DNA of 64,000 bases, taken from Omphiscola glabra (lineage: Eukaryota > Mollusca > Gastropoda > Lymnaeidae). Positions 32,783 through 43,304 of the stretch are shown in pieces. The stretch is from positions 6,701,784 to 6,765,783 of the forward strand of contig OZ024808.1 in NCBI GenBank assembly GCA_964017045.1. Reading direction: 5' to 3'. The stretch's first letter is position 1, and each line of letters begins with the position of its first letter. The position numbers were made by a program, and so were the translations under genes. The notes under the pieces were generated by a model that saw only the letters and a program-made list of their open reading frames with translations, was not told the DNA's origin and ran no database searches.

Positions 32783-33188
32783 AAGGTACTTGACAAAACA
32801 TGAACTCAAGTAACGCGCATTGAAGAATCCCAATTTTTCGCTACACCCTTTACCTGCATAATACGCCACGGCACACTTTTTATTTCAAACCCATGAACTA
32901 TTTAAACTATTCTGATGTCCCCAAACACTTTTAAACGGAATATTTTTATTACACCATACTTAAATTGAGACGATTTCATTTTCCAAAAAAAAAATATTAC
33001 GCACCAAACGCAGTTGCGTTATATAAAAAAATAGCGTAGTTATCTGGAATTATATTTTGCGCGCTAGTGAACTTATTATTGAACCATAATTTATTTCAAA
33101 CATATATAATTATTTGTAATATACTCTCAATGCCAAATGCGCTGAATAGGAAGAATCCAGTAGCAGTCCACAATTTACACCAGAAGCG

Positions 33189-33241
<53 letters not shown>

Positions 33242-33352
33242 ATATCACATTTATTTATAGAAAACAAAATGTTGTAACCGATATTTTAGGTATTATTATT
33301 GTATTCTAATGTTATAAATGATTTATTGAAGATGACATAAATATCTATTCAG
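32783..33352. other. Right half of the dispersed repeat, then AT-rich intron
   Basis: 32783-32850 continues the repeat interrupted at 31308. A (TA)n run of about 24 units lies at 33191-33238, followed by the exon 11 acceptor. Confidence 0.6.
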
Positions 33353-33451
33353 CTTGCAGCGTTGGCTGTGCCCAGAATGGCACATGTGATCCTTTAACTG
33401 GAAAATGCACCCATGGCTGTCTGCCTAACCACTATGCACCAAAGTGCATCG
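33353..33451 (+). CDS. Exon 11: EGF-like module
   Basis: Acceptor ATCTATTCAG at 33352, donor G|GTAAGA at 33452. It reads ACSVGCAQNGTC, DPLTGKCTHGC, LPNHYAPKCIG; Ala replaces Gly in the last loop. Confidence 0.9.
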
Positions 33452-33524
33452 GTAAGATGTGCGTGTGTCTGTGCGTGTGTCTGTGTGTGTTGCCTTTTTT
33501 TTCTTTTCTTTACCTTTTTTTTAA

Positions 33525-34430
33525 AGGTGTGGGGGCTGGGGGCCATCCTTAAACGAAATCACGCGTCTAACTAACGCACATATTCTGGCGAGGGTCTGAG
33601 ATTCCTCTCTTATGACCCCGGCTAGTACATTGGCTAACAGGTTCATCCGTTGAGCTGAGCCATATAACATTCTTCTCACGTTGGACTCTGCCGCCGCCCT
33701 GGTCCTCCCCGAAACGTCTAGGGAGGGACATTCGGTTAACAGATGCGCTAGTGTATCTGCGACCAGGCAGCAATGCCGGCAGGTAGGGTCCCTGTTATGA
33801 TCTAGCCTGTTGAAATATGTGCCGATGGGACAGTGCTCAGATCGCATCTGTGTCACTAGACTCTGCTCCCTGGGTCCTAACCCCATCCATCGGTCTTGTC
33901 TGCTAGGAGTCGGCAAGTTAGCGTTTGCACCTCAAATCGTCAAGTGCCAAACAGTTTTTACTTCCTAGACATGCTACAGGTACATCTGGTTGAGGCTGGG
34001 CAGTCCCGGTTTTCGCCAGAGTGTCTGCTTATCATTGCCCCTGGAATCCATTGCACTGCTACATTTCCTCCGATCTTTCCTACGTCATCACTGGTGGCGC
34101 CAACTAAGTGGGTGGTACCCGCTCCCCGACCCAAGATCTCAAAAGCAGTCCGAGTAGAATACGACGTCGAGTTCCACAAGCTCCCATCTCTGCAGAGTGG
34201 CGCACACTTTCTAGGGCCCTGTGTATAGTGCCAGCTCCGCATCAAATTTGATGCTGTAGTCCCACAGAGCTCTGAAAGTTCCTGGTTTGGTGGCCCTCCA
34301 ATTGGGTAGAGGAGGAGCGCACCATAACCTGCATTTCTTTCTCTAATGTTGGCAGAGCCGTCCGTGAAAGCCGTCCACATTGGTGTTGACTTAGCAACCC
34401 TTCTTTTCATTGATGGATTCAAAGATTTTC
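33525..34430 (-). pseudogene. I-type LINE 3' end: RNase H and zinc-knuckle relic
   Basis: Reading the minus strand, 34422 to 33958 begins with WTAFTDGSANIRERNAGYGA, the RNase H start (first catalytic Asp in TDGS), and continues with GKIGGNVAVQWIPG. Then 33916-33521 carries RWMGLGPREQSLVTQMRSEH, DPTCRHC and LAHLLTECPSL, the C-terminal CxxC..H..C knuckle after RNase H in I-clade and related LINEs. Frame changes lie between the segments. Confidence 0.78.
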
Positions 34431-35640
34431 CAACTTTCCTTTGATTAGTTAAATTTCAAATTATTTCATTACGATGGGTGCAAAGCGGAATATCGAAGGC
34501 ATAAAAACAAATGACTAAATCCGTAGAAGCTAGAGGAACCAGAAGAAGGCTTAAATTAGGTTTAGAATGGTCAAATGTTGAAGCAAAATGGCATCCTTAT
34601 CTTCCAGGGGGTCATTAAGATTAGATATTTTATTTACTATATGAACAAAATTATTGCATGTTCATTCACAAAATCTTGACGTTTGGTTTACATAATAAAT
34701 GATAACTTTTTAAATTATCAACCAATTTAACATTTTGCTTGATGCTATATTACGGCATTGTCGATGTCATGAACTAAGCATAGTGCCCTATTTTAACAAG
34801 TGCACATTTCACAGTCCCTGAAAGCTTGATTTTAAAACGTCAAAATCATAAATACTTTTGGTATGCTGTGATACAAAAAATATTCGATAAATTACAATGT
34901 TCATAGTTCAGGCCATAGCTAATCCATTTTTCTTTATGGTTAAAAAAAAAGTACGATAAATTTGAGCTTAAAACAATCTGACATTCCAATTTTCCAGCAT
35001 TCCATTTATTTCATTTTTTTTTTAAAAATTGTAAACAATTATGTTGCACATTTTATGGTTATTATATGTGTTGTTATAGTAGAATGACTATTCATCTAGG
35101 CTTCAATGAGAATTTGACACTTGTAAGTTAAATTTTAAAAAATTGGGGGGTGGGGGAATTTTTTAGTAGTCTACCTATGTTCTGGGTGTAACCCACCCCC
35201 CCCCCCTCCCCCATTTAACTGTAGCAGTTTTTTACAATTTTTTCAAAGAGGTTATACAGTTAAACCGGGATAACGCAAACTCTTGGGACCGAAGCCAATA
35301 GTACCGTTATTTGTAGGGATGTGCTATTGGCAGCGCTGGTGCTATTGACAGGCTCAGCCAGTGTAATCAAAATAATTTTGTGCCGGGGCGAGTTAGCACA
35401 CGTGCCAGGGGCGGCGCCTTTAACGGGTTTTTTTTTTTTTAATTTCCAAATTTCACTGGATTCCTTTCAAATGTGTTGTCCTTTATTTTTTATTATTATT
35501 ATTTATTTTTTTTGGTTAAGATGTAAACTTGGGATATATGTGTGCTTCAAATCTGTAGAAGCTATTTAGTATATGCGCATACATTAAGTTTGCTTACAAC
35601 AATTCATATTGCTTTTTTTTTTCCTTGTTGACTTTTTTTT
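34431..35640. other. AT-rich intron stretch with a possible pogo-type MITE end
   Basis: It is mostly unique. ACAGTTAAACCGGGATAACG at about 35257 followed by CTCTTGGGACCGAAG resembles the end of Tigger/pogo-type MITEs, but no partner terminus is visible. Confidence 0.4.
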
Positions 35641-37063
35641 AAAACTCAAGTGTTCTGTGTCATTATTTTAGCTTGTGGCCCTGGATGCGCTAGCGATGGC
35701 TCCTGTGATGCCACTCAATTAAACTCGTGTCCTGTGTTATTATTTTTAGCTTGTAGCCCTGGATGCGCTAGCGATGGCTCCTGTGATGCCACTCAATTAA
35801 ACTCGTGTCCTGTGTCATTAATTTAGCTTGTAGCCCCGGATGCGCTAGCGATGGCTCCTGTGATGCCACTCAATTAAACTCGTGTCCTGTGTCATTAATT
35901 TAGCTTGTAGCCATGGATGCGCTAGCGATGGCTCCTGTGATGCCACTCAATTAAACTCGTGTCCTGTGTCATTAATTTAGCTTGTAGCCCCGGATGCGCT
36001 AGCGATGGCTCCTGTGATGCCACTCAATTAAACTCGTGTCCTGTGTTATTATTTTTAGCTTATAGCCCTGGATGCGCTAGCGATGGCTCCTGTGATGCCA
36101 CTCAATTAAACTCGTGTCCTGTGTCATTAATTTAGCTTGTAGCCCCGGATGCGCTAGCGATGGCTCCTGTGATGCCACTCAATTAAACTCGTGTCCTGTG
36201 TCATTAATTTAGCTTGTAGCCATGGATGCGCTAGCGATGGCTGCTGTGATGCCACTCAATTAAACTCGTGTCCTGTGTTATTATTTTTAGCTTGTAGCCC
36301 TGGATGCGCTAGCGATGGCTCCTGTGATGCCACTCAATTAAACTCGTGTCCTGTGTTATTATTTTTAGCTTATAGCCCTGGATGCGCTAGCGATGGCTCC
36401 TGTGATGCCACTCAATTAAACTCGTGTCCTGTGTCATTAATTTAGCTTGTAGCCCCGGATGCGCTAGCGATGGCTCCTGTGATGCCACTCAATTAAACTC
36501 GTGTCCTGTGTTATTATTTTTAGCTTATAGCCCTGGATGCGCTAGCGATGGCTCCTGTGATGCCACTCAATTAAACTCGTGTCCTGTGTCATTAATTTAG
36601 CTTGTAGCCCCGGATGCGCTAGCGATGGCTCCTGTGATGCCACTCAATTAAACTCGTGTCCTGTGTCATTAATTTAGCTTGTAGCCATGGATGCGCTAGC
36701 GATGGCTCCAGTGATGCCACTCAATTAAACTCGTGTCCTGTGTTATTATTTTTAGCTTGTAGCCCTGGATGCGCTAGCGATGGCTCCTGTGATGCCACTC
36801 AATTAAACTCGTGTCCTGTGTCATTAATTTAGCTTGTAGCCATGGATGCGCTAGCGATGGCTCCTGTGATGCCACTCAATTAAACTCGTGTCCTGTGTCA
36901 TTAATTTAGCTTGTAGCCATGGATGCGCTAGCGATGGCTCCTGTGATGCCACTCAATTAAACTCGTGTCCTGTGTCATTAATTTAGCTTGTAGCCCTGGA
37001 TGCGCTAGCGATGGCTCATGTGATGCCACTCAATTAAACTCGTGTCCTGTGTCATTATTTTAG
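35641..37063. repeat. 77/78-bp array made of splice acceptor plus exon start (18 partial copies)
   Basis: Each unit has about 30 nt of intron end (AAACTCGTGTCCTGTGTCAT, then TTAATTTAG or TTATTTTTAG) and the first 47 nt of an exon 12-like sequence (CTTGTAGCCCTGGATGCGCT...). Unit starts: 35672, 35750, 35827, 35904, 35981, 36058, 36136, 36213, 36290, 36368, 36446, 36523, 36601, 36678, 36755, 36833, 36910, 36987. The full exon follows at 37064. 78-bp units keep the EGF frame; 77-bp units put an in-frame TAG at the next acceptor. Variants GTAGCC/ATAGCC change the first Cys to Tyr. Confidence 0.95.
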
Positions 37064-37162
37064 CTTGTAGCCCTGGATGTGCTGGCGATGGCTCCTGTAA
37101 TGTCACTCAAGGAACGTGTACCCATGGCTGCAAACCAGACTACTTTGGCAAAAAGTGTTACC
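37064..37162 (+). CDS. Exon 12: EGF-like module after an acceptor array
   Basis: Acceptor CATTATTTTAG at 37063, donor C|GTGAGT at 37163. It reads ACSPGCAGDGSC, NVTQGTCTHGC, KPDYFGKKCYR. It is the only complete one of 19 consecutive copies of the exon start; its first half differs from the array consensus (GCTGGC for GCTAGC, AATGTC for GATGCC), so it was not homogenised with the array. NVT is a possible N-glycosylation site. Confidence 0.9.
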
Positions 37163-37309
37163 GTGAGTTTCTTTATGACACGTTTCCTACTACAACACCG
37201 ATTAGGTTGATGGTGCTTATACATTGTTTGTTTTTTTCAAGTCGACTGATACTCGTCATCAATTTCAAAAAATCACAAAGAAGACACGTGAGATTTACCT
37301 TTTCAACTT

Positions 37310-37690
37310 TCTACACTAGGCTGAACTTTCTACACTATGCTGAACTTTCTACACTAGGCTGAACTTTCTACACTAGGCTGAACTTTCTACACTATGCTGA
37401 ACTTTCTACACTATGCTGAACTTTCTACACTATGCTGAACTTTCTACACTATGCTGAACTTCCTACACTATGCTGAACTTTCTACACTATGCTGAACTTT
37501 CTACACTAGGCTGAACTTTCTACACTATGCTGAACTTTCTACACTATGCTGAACTTTCTACACTATGCTGAACTTTCTACACTATGCTGAACTTCCTACA
37601 CTATGCTGAACTTTCTACACTATGCTGAACTTCCTACACTATGCTGAACTTCCTACACTATGCTGAACTTCCTACACTATGCTGAACTTT
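37310..37690. repeat. 19-bp minisatellite (about 20 copies)
   Basis: The unit is GCTGAACTTTCTACACTAT with TTCCTA and CTAGG variants. Confidence 0.95.
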
Positions 37691-37729
37691 TTATAGTGAA
37701 ACAATTTATTGCAAAGGCCTAATTCTATT

Positions 37730-37830
37730 ACATCCAGGTAATTCTATTACATCCAGGTAATTCTAGTAAATCCAGGTAATTCTATTACATTCGGGTAATT
37801 CTAGTACATGCAGTTAATTCTATTACATCT
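37730..37830. repeat. 19-bp repeat TCCAGGTAATTCTATTACA (about 5 copies)
   Basis: A short, slightly diverged array. Confidence 0.85.
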
Positions 37831-37832
37831 AT

Positions 37833-37958
37833 GTTATCCAGTCAGCTTGTAAAACACATGTTGTCCAGTCAGCTTGTAAAACACATGTTGTCCAGTCAGC
37901 TTGTAAAACACATGTTGTCCAGTCAGCTTGTAAAACACATGTTGTCCAGTCAGCTTGT
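37833..37958. repeat. 27-bp acceptor-like array, left part
   Basis: Units contain TTGTCCAGTCAGCTTGTAAA. The array is interrupted by a solo LTR and continues at 38444. Confidence 0.9.
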
Positions 37959-38443
37959 TGTCAAATATTCTTTGGTCCGTAAGAATATACTCGTTGTCTA
38001 GGCCTTTCACAACAACTGTCTCTCACTCTTTGATAAGAAAGAACCACACGGTTCCAGGTATACTAACATTTTATTCCAGATGTGATAACAATTCATAGTA
38101 GTCCTCTGACATAGCATCAATGTACAAGTAGATATTCCCAGCTTGCACTCCAAAAACACAGCTATATACCGACAATCCATTTTAGAGCGAATCAAAATCC
38201 ATTAGCTCTCGAAACAAGTTAACTCTCCCAGTCACGATCGTTCGCTCTCCAAGTTCGTGAACATAATAATACAGCCCCGCTCTCGAACATAATAGTCCCT
38301 CGAGCATAACAGTAAACCCCCTTTTTATAGCTGAAACATCTCACAAGTCATTCACCCATCCGTGACATGACAATCGTTCACCTCGCTCACATACCTCATT
38401 TCTCCCAAATCAACACACACACTCTGATTTCATGACCTTGACA
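37959..38443 (-). mobile_element. Solo LTR (485 bp, minus strand)
   Basis: On the minus strand it begins TGTCAAGG and ends TTGACA. It is bounded by an exact 5-bp target duplication, CTTGT (37954-37958 and 38444-38448). Read in that direction it has CTATAAAAAGG about 115 bp in and AATAAA about 370 bp in, the order expected of promoter and poly(A) signal in an LTR. No internal region is present. Confidence 0.85.
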
Positions 38444-38713
38444 CTTGTCAAACACTCGTTGTCCAGTCAGCTTGTCAAACACATATTGTCCAGTCCATTT
38501 GTCAAACACTCGTTGTCCAGTCACCTTGTCAAACACATATTGTCCAGTCCACTTGTCAAACACTCGTTGTCCAGTCAGCTTGTCAAACACATATTGTCCA
38601 GTCCACTTGTCAAACACTCGTTGTCCAGTCAGCTTGTCAAACACATATTGTCCAGTCCACTTGTCAAACACTCGTTGTCCAGTCAGCTTGTCAAACACAT
38701 ATTATCCACTCAG
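38444..38713. repeat. 27-bp acceptor-like array, right part, ending at the exon 13 acceptor
   Basis: Two alternating 27-bp units, CTTGTCAAACACTCGTTGTC(CAGTCAG) and CTTGTCAAACACATATTGTC(CAGTCCA), lead straight into ATTATCCACTCAG|CTTGC, the true acceptor and exon start. Half of the units therefore contain a CAG|CTTG site resembling the real one. Confidence 0.92.
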
Positions 38714-38812
38714 CTTGCAGTGTCGGTTGTGCCGGAGATGGGACCTGTGACCCATCGTCCCGAGAGTGTACTCATGGCTGCCGTCCCAATTTCTTTGGCA
38801 AAGTTTGTACAA
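38714..38812 (+). CDS. Exon 13: EGF-like module
   Basis: Acceptor TATCCACTCAG at 38713, donor A|GTAAGT at 38813. It reads PCSVGCAGDGTC, DPSSRECTHGC, RPNFFGKVCT. The first half is nearly the same as exon 12, so the two are probably a duplicated pair. Confidence 0.9.
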
Positions 38813-39039
38813 GTAAGTTTCTAGTATGTCCCAATTTCTTTAAAAAGGGGGCTATATTTCTTGCTGTATTGATCCAACAGCTAAATAACGTTTACAAACA
38901 AAACGTATAGTATTCTTTACTTTGATGTAAATTAAAACCGTATTTTCCTTGGTATATCATTTTACATAAATATAAATAAAATATCTCAAGCTAATATAAC
39001 ATATTCTTTTTTGGTTTGAGGCTGTTTGCCTTTGCACCG

Positions 39040-40100
39040 CATCCATGTCACTTTATCCACTCCACACTGCTGGATCCCCTCCATACTACTGGATCACCTC
39101 TATACCACTGGATCACAATTTCACTGCATCACCCCAATACCACTGCATCACCTTCAAACCACTGTATCGCCATCATACCACTGCATCACCTTCAAACCAC
39201 TTCATTACCTTCAAACCACTTCATCACCTTCATACCACTGCATCACCTTCATACCACTGCATCACCTTCAAACCACTGTATCACCTTCATACCACTGCAT
39301 ACCCTCTTTATCACTACATCACCTCCCTGTCACTGCATCACTTCCATACCACAGCATCACCTCCATACAACTGCATCACCTCTATGTCACTGCATCACCT
39401 GCCTCTCACTGCATCACCTCCATACAACTGCATCACCTCTATGTCACTGCATCACCTGCCTCTCACTGCATCACCTCCACACCACTGCATCGCCTCCACA
39501 CCACTGCATCACCTCCACACCACTGCATCGCCTCCATACCACTGCATCACCTCCATACCACTCAAACCGCCTCCATACAACTGCATCACCTCTATGTCAC
39601 TGCATCACCTGCCTCTCACTGCATCACCTCCACACCACTGCATCGCCTCCACACCACTGCATCACCTCCATACCACTCAAACCGCCTCCATACCACTGCA
39701 TCACCTCCATACCACTCAAACCGCCTCCATACCACTGCATCACCTCCATACCACTCAAACCGCCTCCATACCACTGCATCACCTCTATGTCACTGCATCA
39801 CCTGCCTCTCACTGCATCACCTCCACACCACTGCATCGCCTCCATACCACTGCATCACCTCCATACCACTCAAACCGCCTCCATACAACTGCATCACCTC
39901 TATGTCACTGCATCACCTGCCTCTCACTGCATCACCTCCACACCACTGCATCGCCTCCATACCACTGCATCACCTCCATACCACTCAAACCGCCTCCATA
40001 CAACTGCATCACCTCTATGTCACTGCATCACCTGCCTCTCACTGCATCACCTCCACACCACTGCATCGCCTCCATACCTCTGCACCACCACTATGTCAAT
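39040..40100. repeat. 20-bp minisatellite with block repeats (1.06 kb)
   Basis: The unit is CCACTGCATCACCTCCATAC with TATGTCA, CTGCCTCTCA and CAAACCG variants. Blocks with the same variant order recur (for example around 39380, 39590, 39780, 39890 and 40010). Three frames are open through it. Confidence 0.95.
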
Positions 40101-40234
40101 GAACCCCCATCATTCACCTGCACCGCCTCCCATAAAACCGATGACAAATTTATTTTCAATTATTCAAAACTAAACTTAACCTATCCTCCAAAACGCGGGG
40201 CCCAACTCAGAAATAATGTATTATTTTCCCGTAG

Positions 40235-40333
40235 CCTGCTCAATGACCTGTACGGACATGAATTGCTCTGATGCTGACGGTCGCTGTACAAAAGGATGCA
40301 TTCCTGGGTTCCATGGAGACTTTTGCGATTCAG
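40235..40333 (+). CDS. Exon 14: EGF-like module with a weak donor
   Basis: Acceptor TTTCCCGTAG at 40234. The module TCSMTCTDMNC, SDADGRCTKGC, IPGFHGDFCDSG ends at TTCAG|GTTCTG, a donor with poor match after GT. Its end matches exon 6, where the same place is TTCAG|GTAAGT. Confidence 0.87.
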
Positions 40334-40489
40334 GTTCTGTTCAATTGATGCAAAGACGTCCTTTAAAAAATTGATCATGTTTTTAGAATACATAACGTTG
40401 TTTGTTTGTTTGTTTGTTTTACTGAAAAGACATTTTCTTTACTAGCTCTTGTTTAATGTGAGAACAATGGAAATATTTACTTAAACGGT

Positions 40490-41565
40490 ATTGGAAATTG
40501 CATTTGTATTACGCCACTACTGATTCCCTTAAACTGGAAATTGCATTTGTATTACGCCACTACTGATTCCCTTAAACTGGAAATTGCATTTGTATTACTC
40601 CACTACTGATTCCCTTAAACTGGAAATTGCATTTGTATTACTCCACTACTGATTCCCTTAAACTGGAAATTGCGTTTGTATTACTCCACTACTGATTCCC
40701 TTAAACTGGAAATTGCATTTGTATTACTCCACTACTGATTCCCTTAAACTGGAAATTGCGTTTGTATTACTCCACTACTGATTCCCTTAAACTGGAAATT
40801 GTGTTTGTATTACTCCACTACTGATTCCCTTAAACTGGAAATTGTATTTGTATTACGTCACTATTGATTCTCTTAAACTGGAAATTGTATTTGTATTACT
40901 CCACTACTGATTCCCTTAAACTGGACATTGTGTTTGTATTACTCCACTACTGATTCCCTTAAACTGGAAATTGTGTTTGTATTACGCCACTATTGATTCC
41001 CTTAAACTGGACATTGTGTTTGTATTACGCCACTACTGATTCCCTTAAACTGGAAATTGTATTTGTATTACTCCACTACTGATTCCCTTAAACTGGAAAT
41101 TGTGTTTGTATTACTCCACTACTGATTCCCTTAAACTGGAAATTGTATTTGTATTACTCCACTACTGATTCCCTTAAACTGGAAATTGTATTTGTATTAC
41201 TCCACTACTGATTCCCTTAAACTGGAAATTGTATTTGTATTACTCCACTACTGATTCCCTTAAACTGGACATTGTGTTTGTATTACGCCACTACTGATTC
41301 CCTTAAACTGGACATTGTATTTGTATTACTCCACTACTGATTCCCTTAAACTGGAAATTGTATTTGTATTACTCCACTACTGATTCCCTTAAACTGGACA
41401 TTGTGTTTGTATTACGCCACTACTGATTCCCTTAAACTGGACATTGTGTTTGTATTACTCCACTACTGATTCTCTTAAACTGGACATTGTGTTTGTATTA
41501 CTCCACTAATGATTCCCTTAAACTGGAAATTGTATTTGCATTACTCCGCTATCGATTCCCTTAAG
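40490..41565. repeat. 43-bp minisatellite (about 25 copies)
   Basis: The unit contains CTACTGATTCCCTTAAACTG. Variant sites GGAAATTG/GGACATTG and CTCCAC/CGCCAC are scattered. Confidence 0.96.
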
Positions 41566-41925
41566 CGTCTATGAAGATGGCGGTTTTACCTGTGGCGCTG
41601 CTAGAGCGGGCCAAGAACATTTTCTGACACTAAAAAAATAGGACGACTATTCATACAAATTTTAAAAAAGTTCCTACCATGGTGTAATGCCCCTTCCGCA
41701 ATACCCGTCTCTACGCCACTGCTTACTAACTTTAGATTATTGTAAAAAAAATATCTGCCTTTCTATTTTCAAGAAACAACTTTTCTAAAGTGTTATCAAA
41801 ACAATAAACTAATGTATACATATTTATATGTATAGATATTGTTGGTCCTTTGTTGTTCTGGGAGGTCATTTACAACGTTACAAATCAACGTGGCCTGCAA
41901 TAAAGTGAAGCCAGAGGTCATGTCG
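41566..41925. other. Intron stretch without recognised feature
   Basis: Unique-looking sequence; poly-A runs. Confidence 0.5.
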
Positions 41926-42460
41926 ATACACAGGATCACGTCAATTAAAAAATCACTTCGATAAACAATATCACGTTGATTAAACAAGATTTGGTCGATG
42001 AGCAAGATTATGTCGATAAAAAATATCATTTTGATAAACACGATCATTTTGATAAACAAGAGCAAGAACACTTTTAAAAACCTAGACATTTTTAATTAAA
42101 GACCTGCAAGGTCTTTAATATATATATATATATATATATTATAACAATTAAAACACTTGAAGCTGAGAGAACTTAAGAGAATAGCATACATTTGGAAGCT
42201 AAGAAGCTAAGAAGTAGATGTAATTTAGCAAATATAGCCCAGATGTCATTTAGCTAAGATCATGCAGATGTAATTTAGCTAAGATCATGCAGGTGTCATT
42301 TAGCTAAGATCGTGCAGGTGTAATTTAGCTAAGATCGTGCAGGTGTAATTTAGCTAAGATCGTGCAGATGTAATTTAGCTAAGATCATGCAGGTGTAATT
42401 TAGCTAAGATCGTGCAGATGTCATTTAGCTACGATCATGCAGGTGTCATTTAGCTTTTTA
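41926..42460. repeat. Intron module, copy 1 (before exon 15)
   Basis: Order: GATAAACA-type short repeats (41950-42060), TTAATTAAAGACC, a TA run, CTTGAAGCTGAGAGAACTTA, then about ten 24-bp units with TAATTTAGCTAAGATCATGC (42190-42460). The same order recurs at 42770, 46905 and 47380. Confidence 0.85.
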
Positions 42461-42524
42461 AACAGTTTTACTAAATTAATAATTTTGAAACCAAAAAAAA
42501 AAAAATTAATCTATTAAGCGTCCA

Positions 42525-42529
<5 letters not shown>

Positions 42530-42554
<25 letters not shown>
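42530..42554. repeat. GTT microsatellite
   Basis: (TTG)n, about 8 units. Confidence 0.85.
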
Positions 42555-42557
<3 letters not shown>

Positions 42558-42600
42558 ACATAACTTCTTAAAGCTCAAGACTTCTCTTCTGTTTCTACAG

Positions 42601-42699
42601 CGTGCCCGGCGAGCTGCCTAGATGGCAGCTGCTCTTCAAGCAATGGAACCTGTTTGAAAGGATGCAATTCGAATTATTTTGGAGTGAAATGCGAACAAC
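42601..42699 (+). CDS. Exon 15: EGF-like module
   Basis: Acceptor GTTTCTACAG at 42600, donor C|GTAAGG at 42700. It reads ACPASCLDGSC, SSSNGTCLKGC, NSNYFGVKCEQ. Exon 17 is its duplicate (CSVSCLNGNC, HFGVRCDQ). Confidence 0.9.
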
Positions 42700-42769
42700 G
42701 TAAGGAAATTACCTTTTTTCCTTCACAGATGTTTCATTAACATGGGTAGTTATTTTAAACAAAACTACA

Positions 42770-43110
42770 ACGGATCAATTGCATGTCGAAAAACAAGATC
42801 ACATCTACAAACAAGATCATGTGAATCAAAAAGATCATATTGATAAAAAAAAGATCATATTGATAAATACGATCACTTATAATTACCTAATTAACTAATG
42901 TCCTATAACCGTGAGGCAGAATCTAGACATGCATTAAAGACAATGCAAATAGATAGATAGATATATTATAATACAATTTAAACACCTGAAGCTGAGATAA
43001 TTTAAGAGTATAGCATGGAAGCTTAGAAGCTAAGATCATGTAGATGTAATTTAGCAAATATCATGCAGACGTAATTCAGATACGTTCTTGCAAATATCAT
43101 GCACTTTTAA
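42770..43110. repeat. Intron module, copy 2 (after exon 15)
   Basis: It contains GATAAA/GATCATATT units, AAACACCTGAAGCTGAGATA and GATGTAATTTAGCAAATATC, paralogous to copy 1. Confidence 0.8.
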
Positions 43111-43119
43111 ATGAGGCGA

Positions 43120-43295
43120 TGCGAAGCATTTAGACGTCAGCCAGCATTTAGACGTCAGCCAGCATTTAGACGTCAGCCAGCATTTAGACGTCAGCCAGCA
43201 TTTAGACGTCAGCCAGCATTTAGACGTCAGCCAGCATTTAGACGTCAGCCAGCATTTAGACGTCAGCCAGCATTTAGACGTCAGCCAGCACTTCT
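43120..43295. repeat. 18-bp minisatellite CATTTAGACGTCAGCCAG (about 10 copies)
   Basis: Nearly perfect copies. It contains the GACGTC palindrome. A single copy of its motif is also present at 47723-47746 in the paralogous intron. Confidence 0.95.
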
Positions 43296-43304
43296 CGTAA
43301 CGAG

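Noticed and set aside
35672..37063. Eighteen real exons in tandem
   Set aside because: Copies lack the second half of the module and any donor; 77-bp units bring an in-frame stop. Treated as partial-exon repeats.
39016..40271. Three overlapping + frames of 358-408 codons
   Set aside because: 20-bp array; all three frames open, and they overrun the real exon 14 in the wrong frame.
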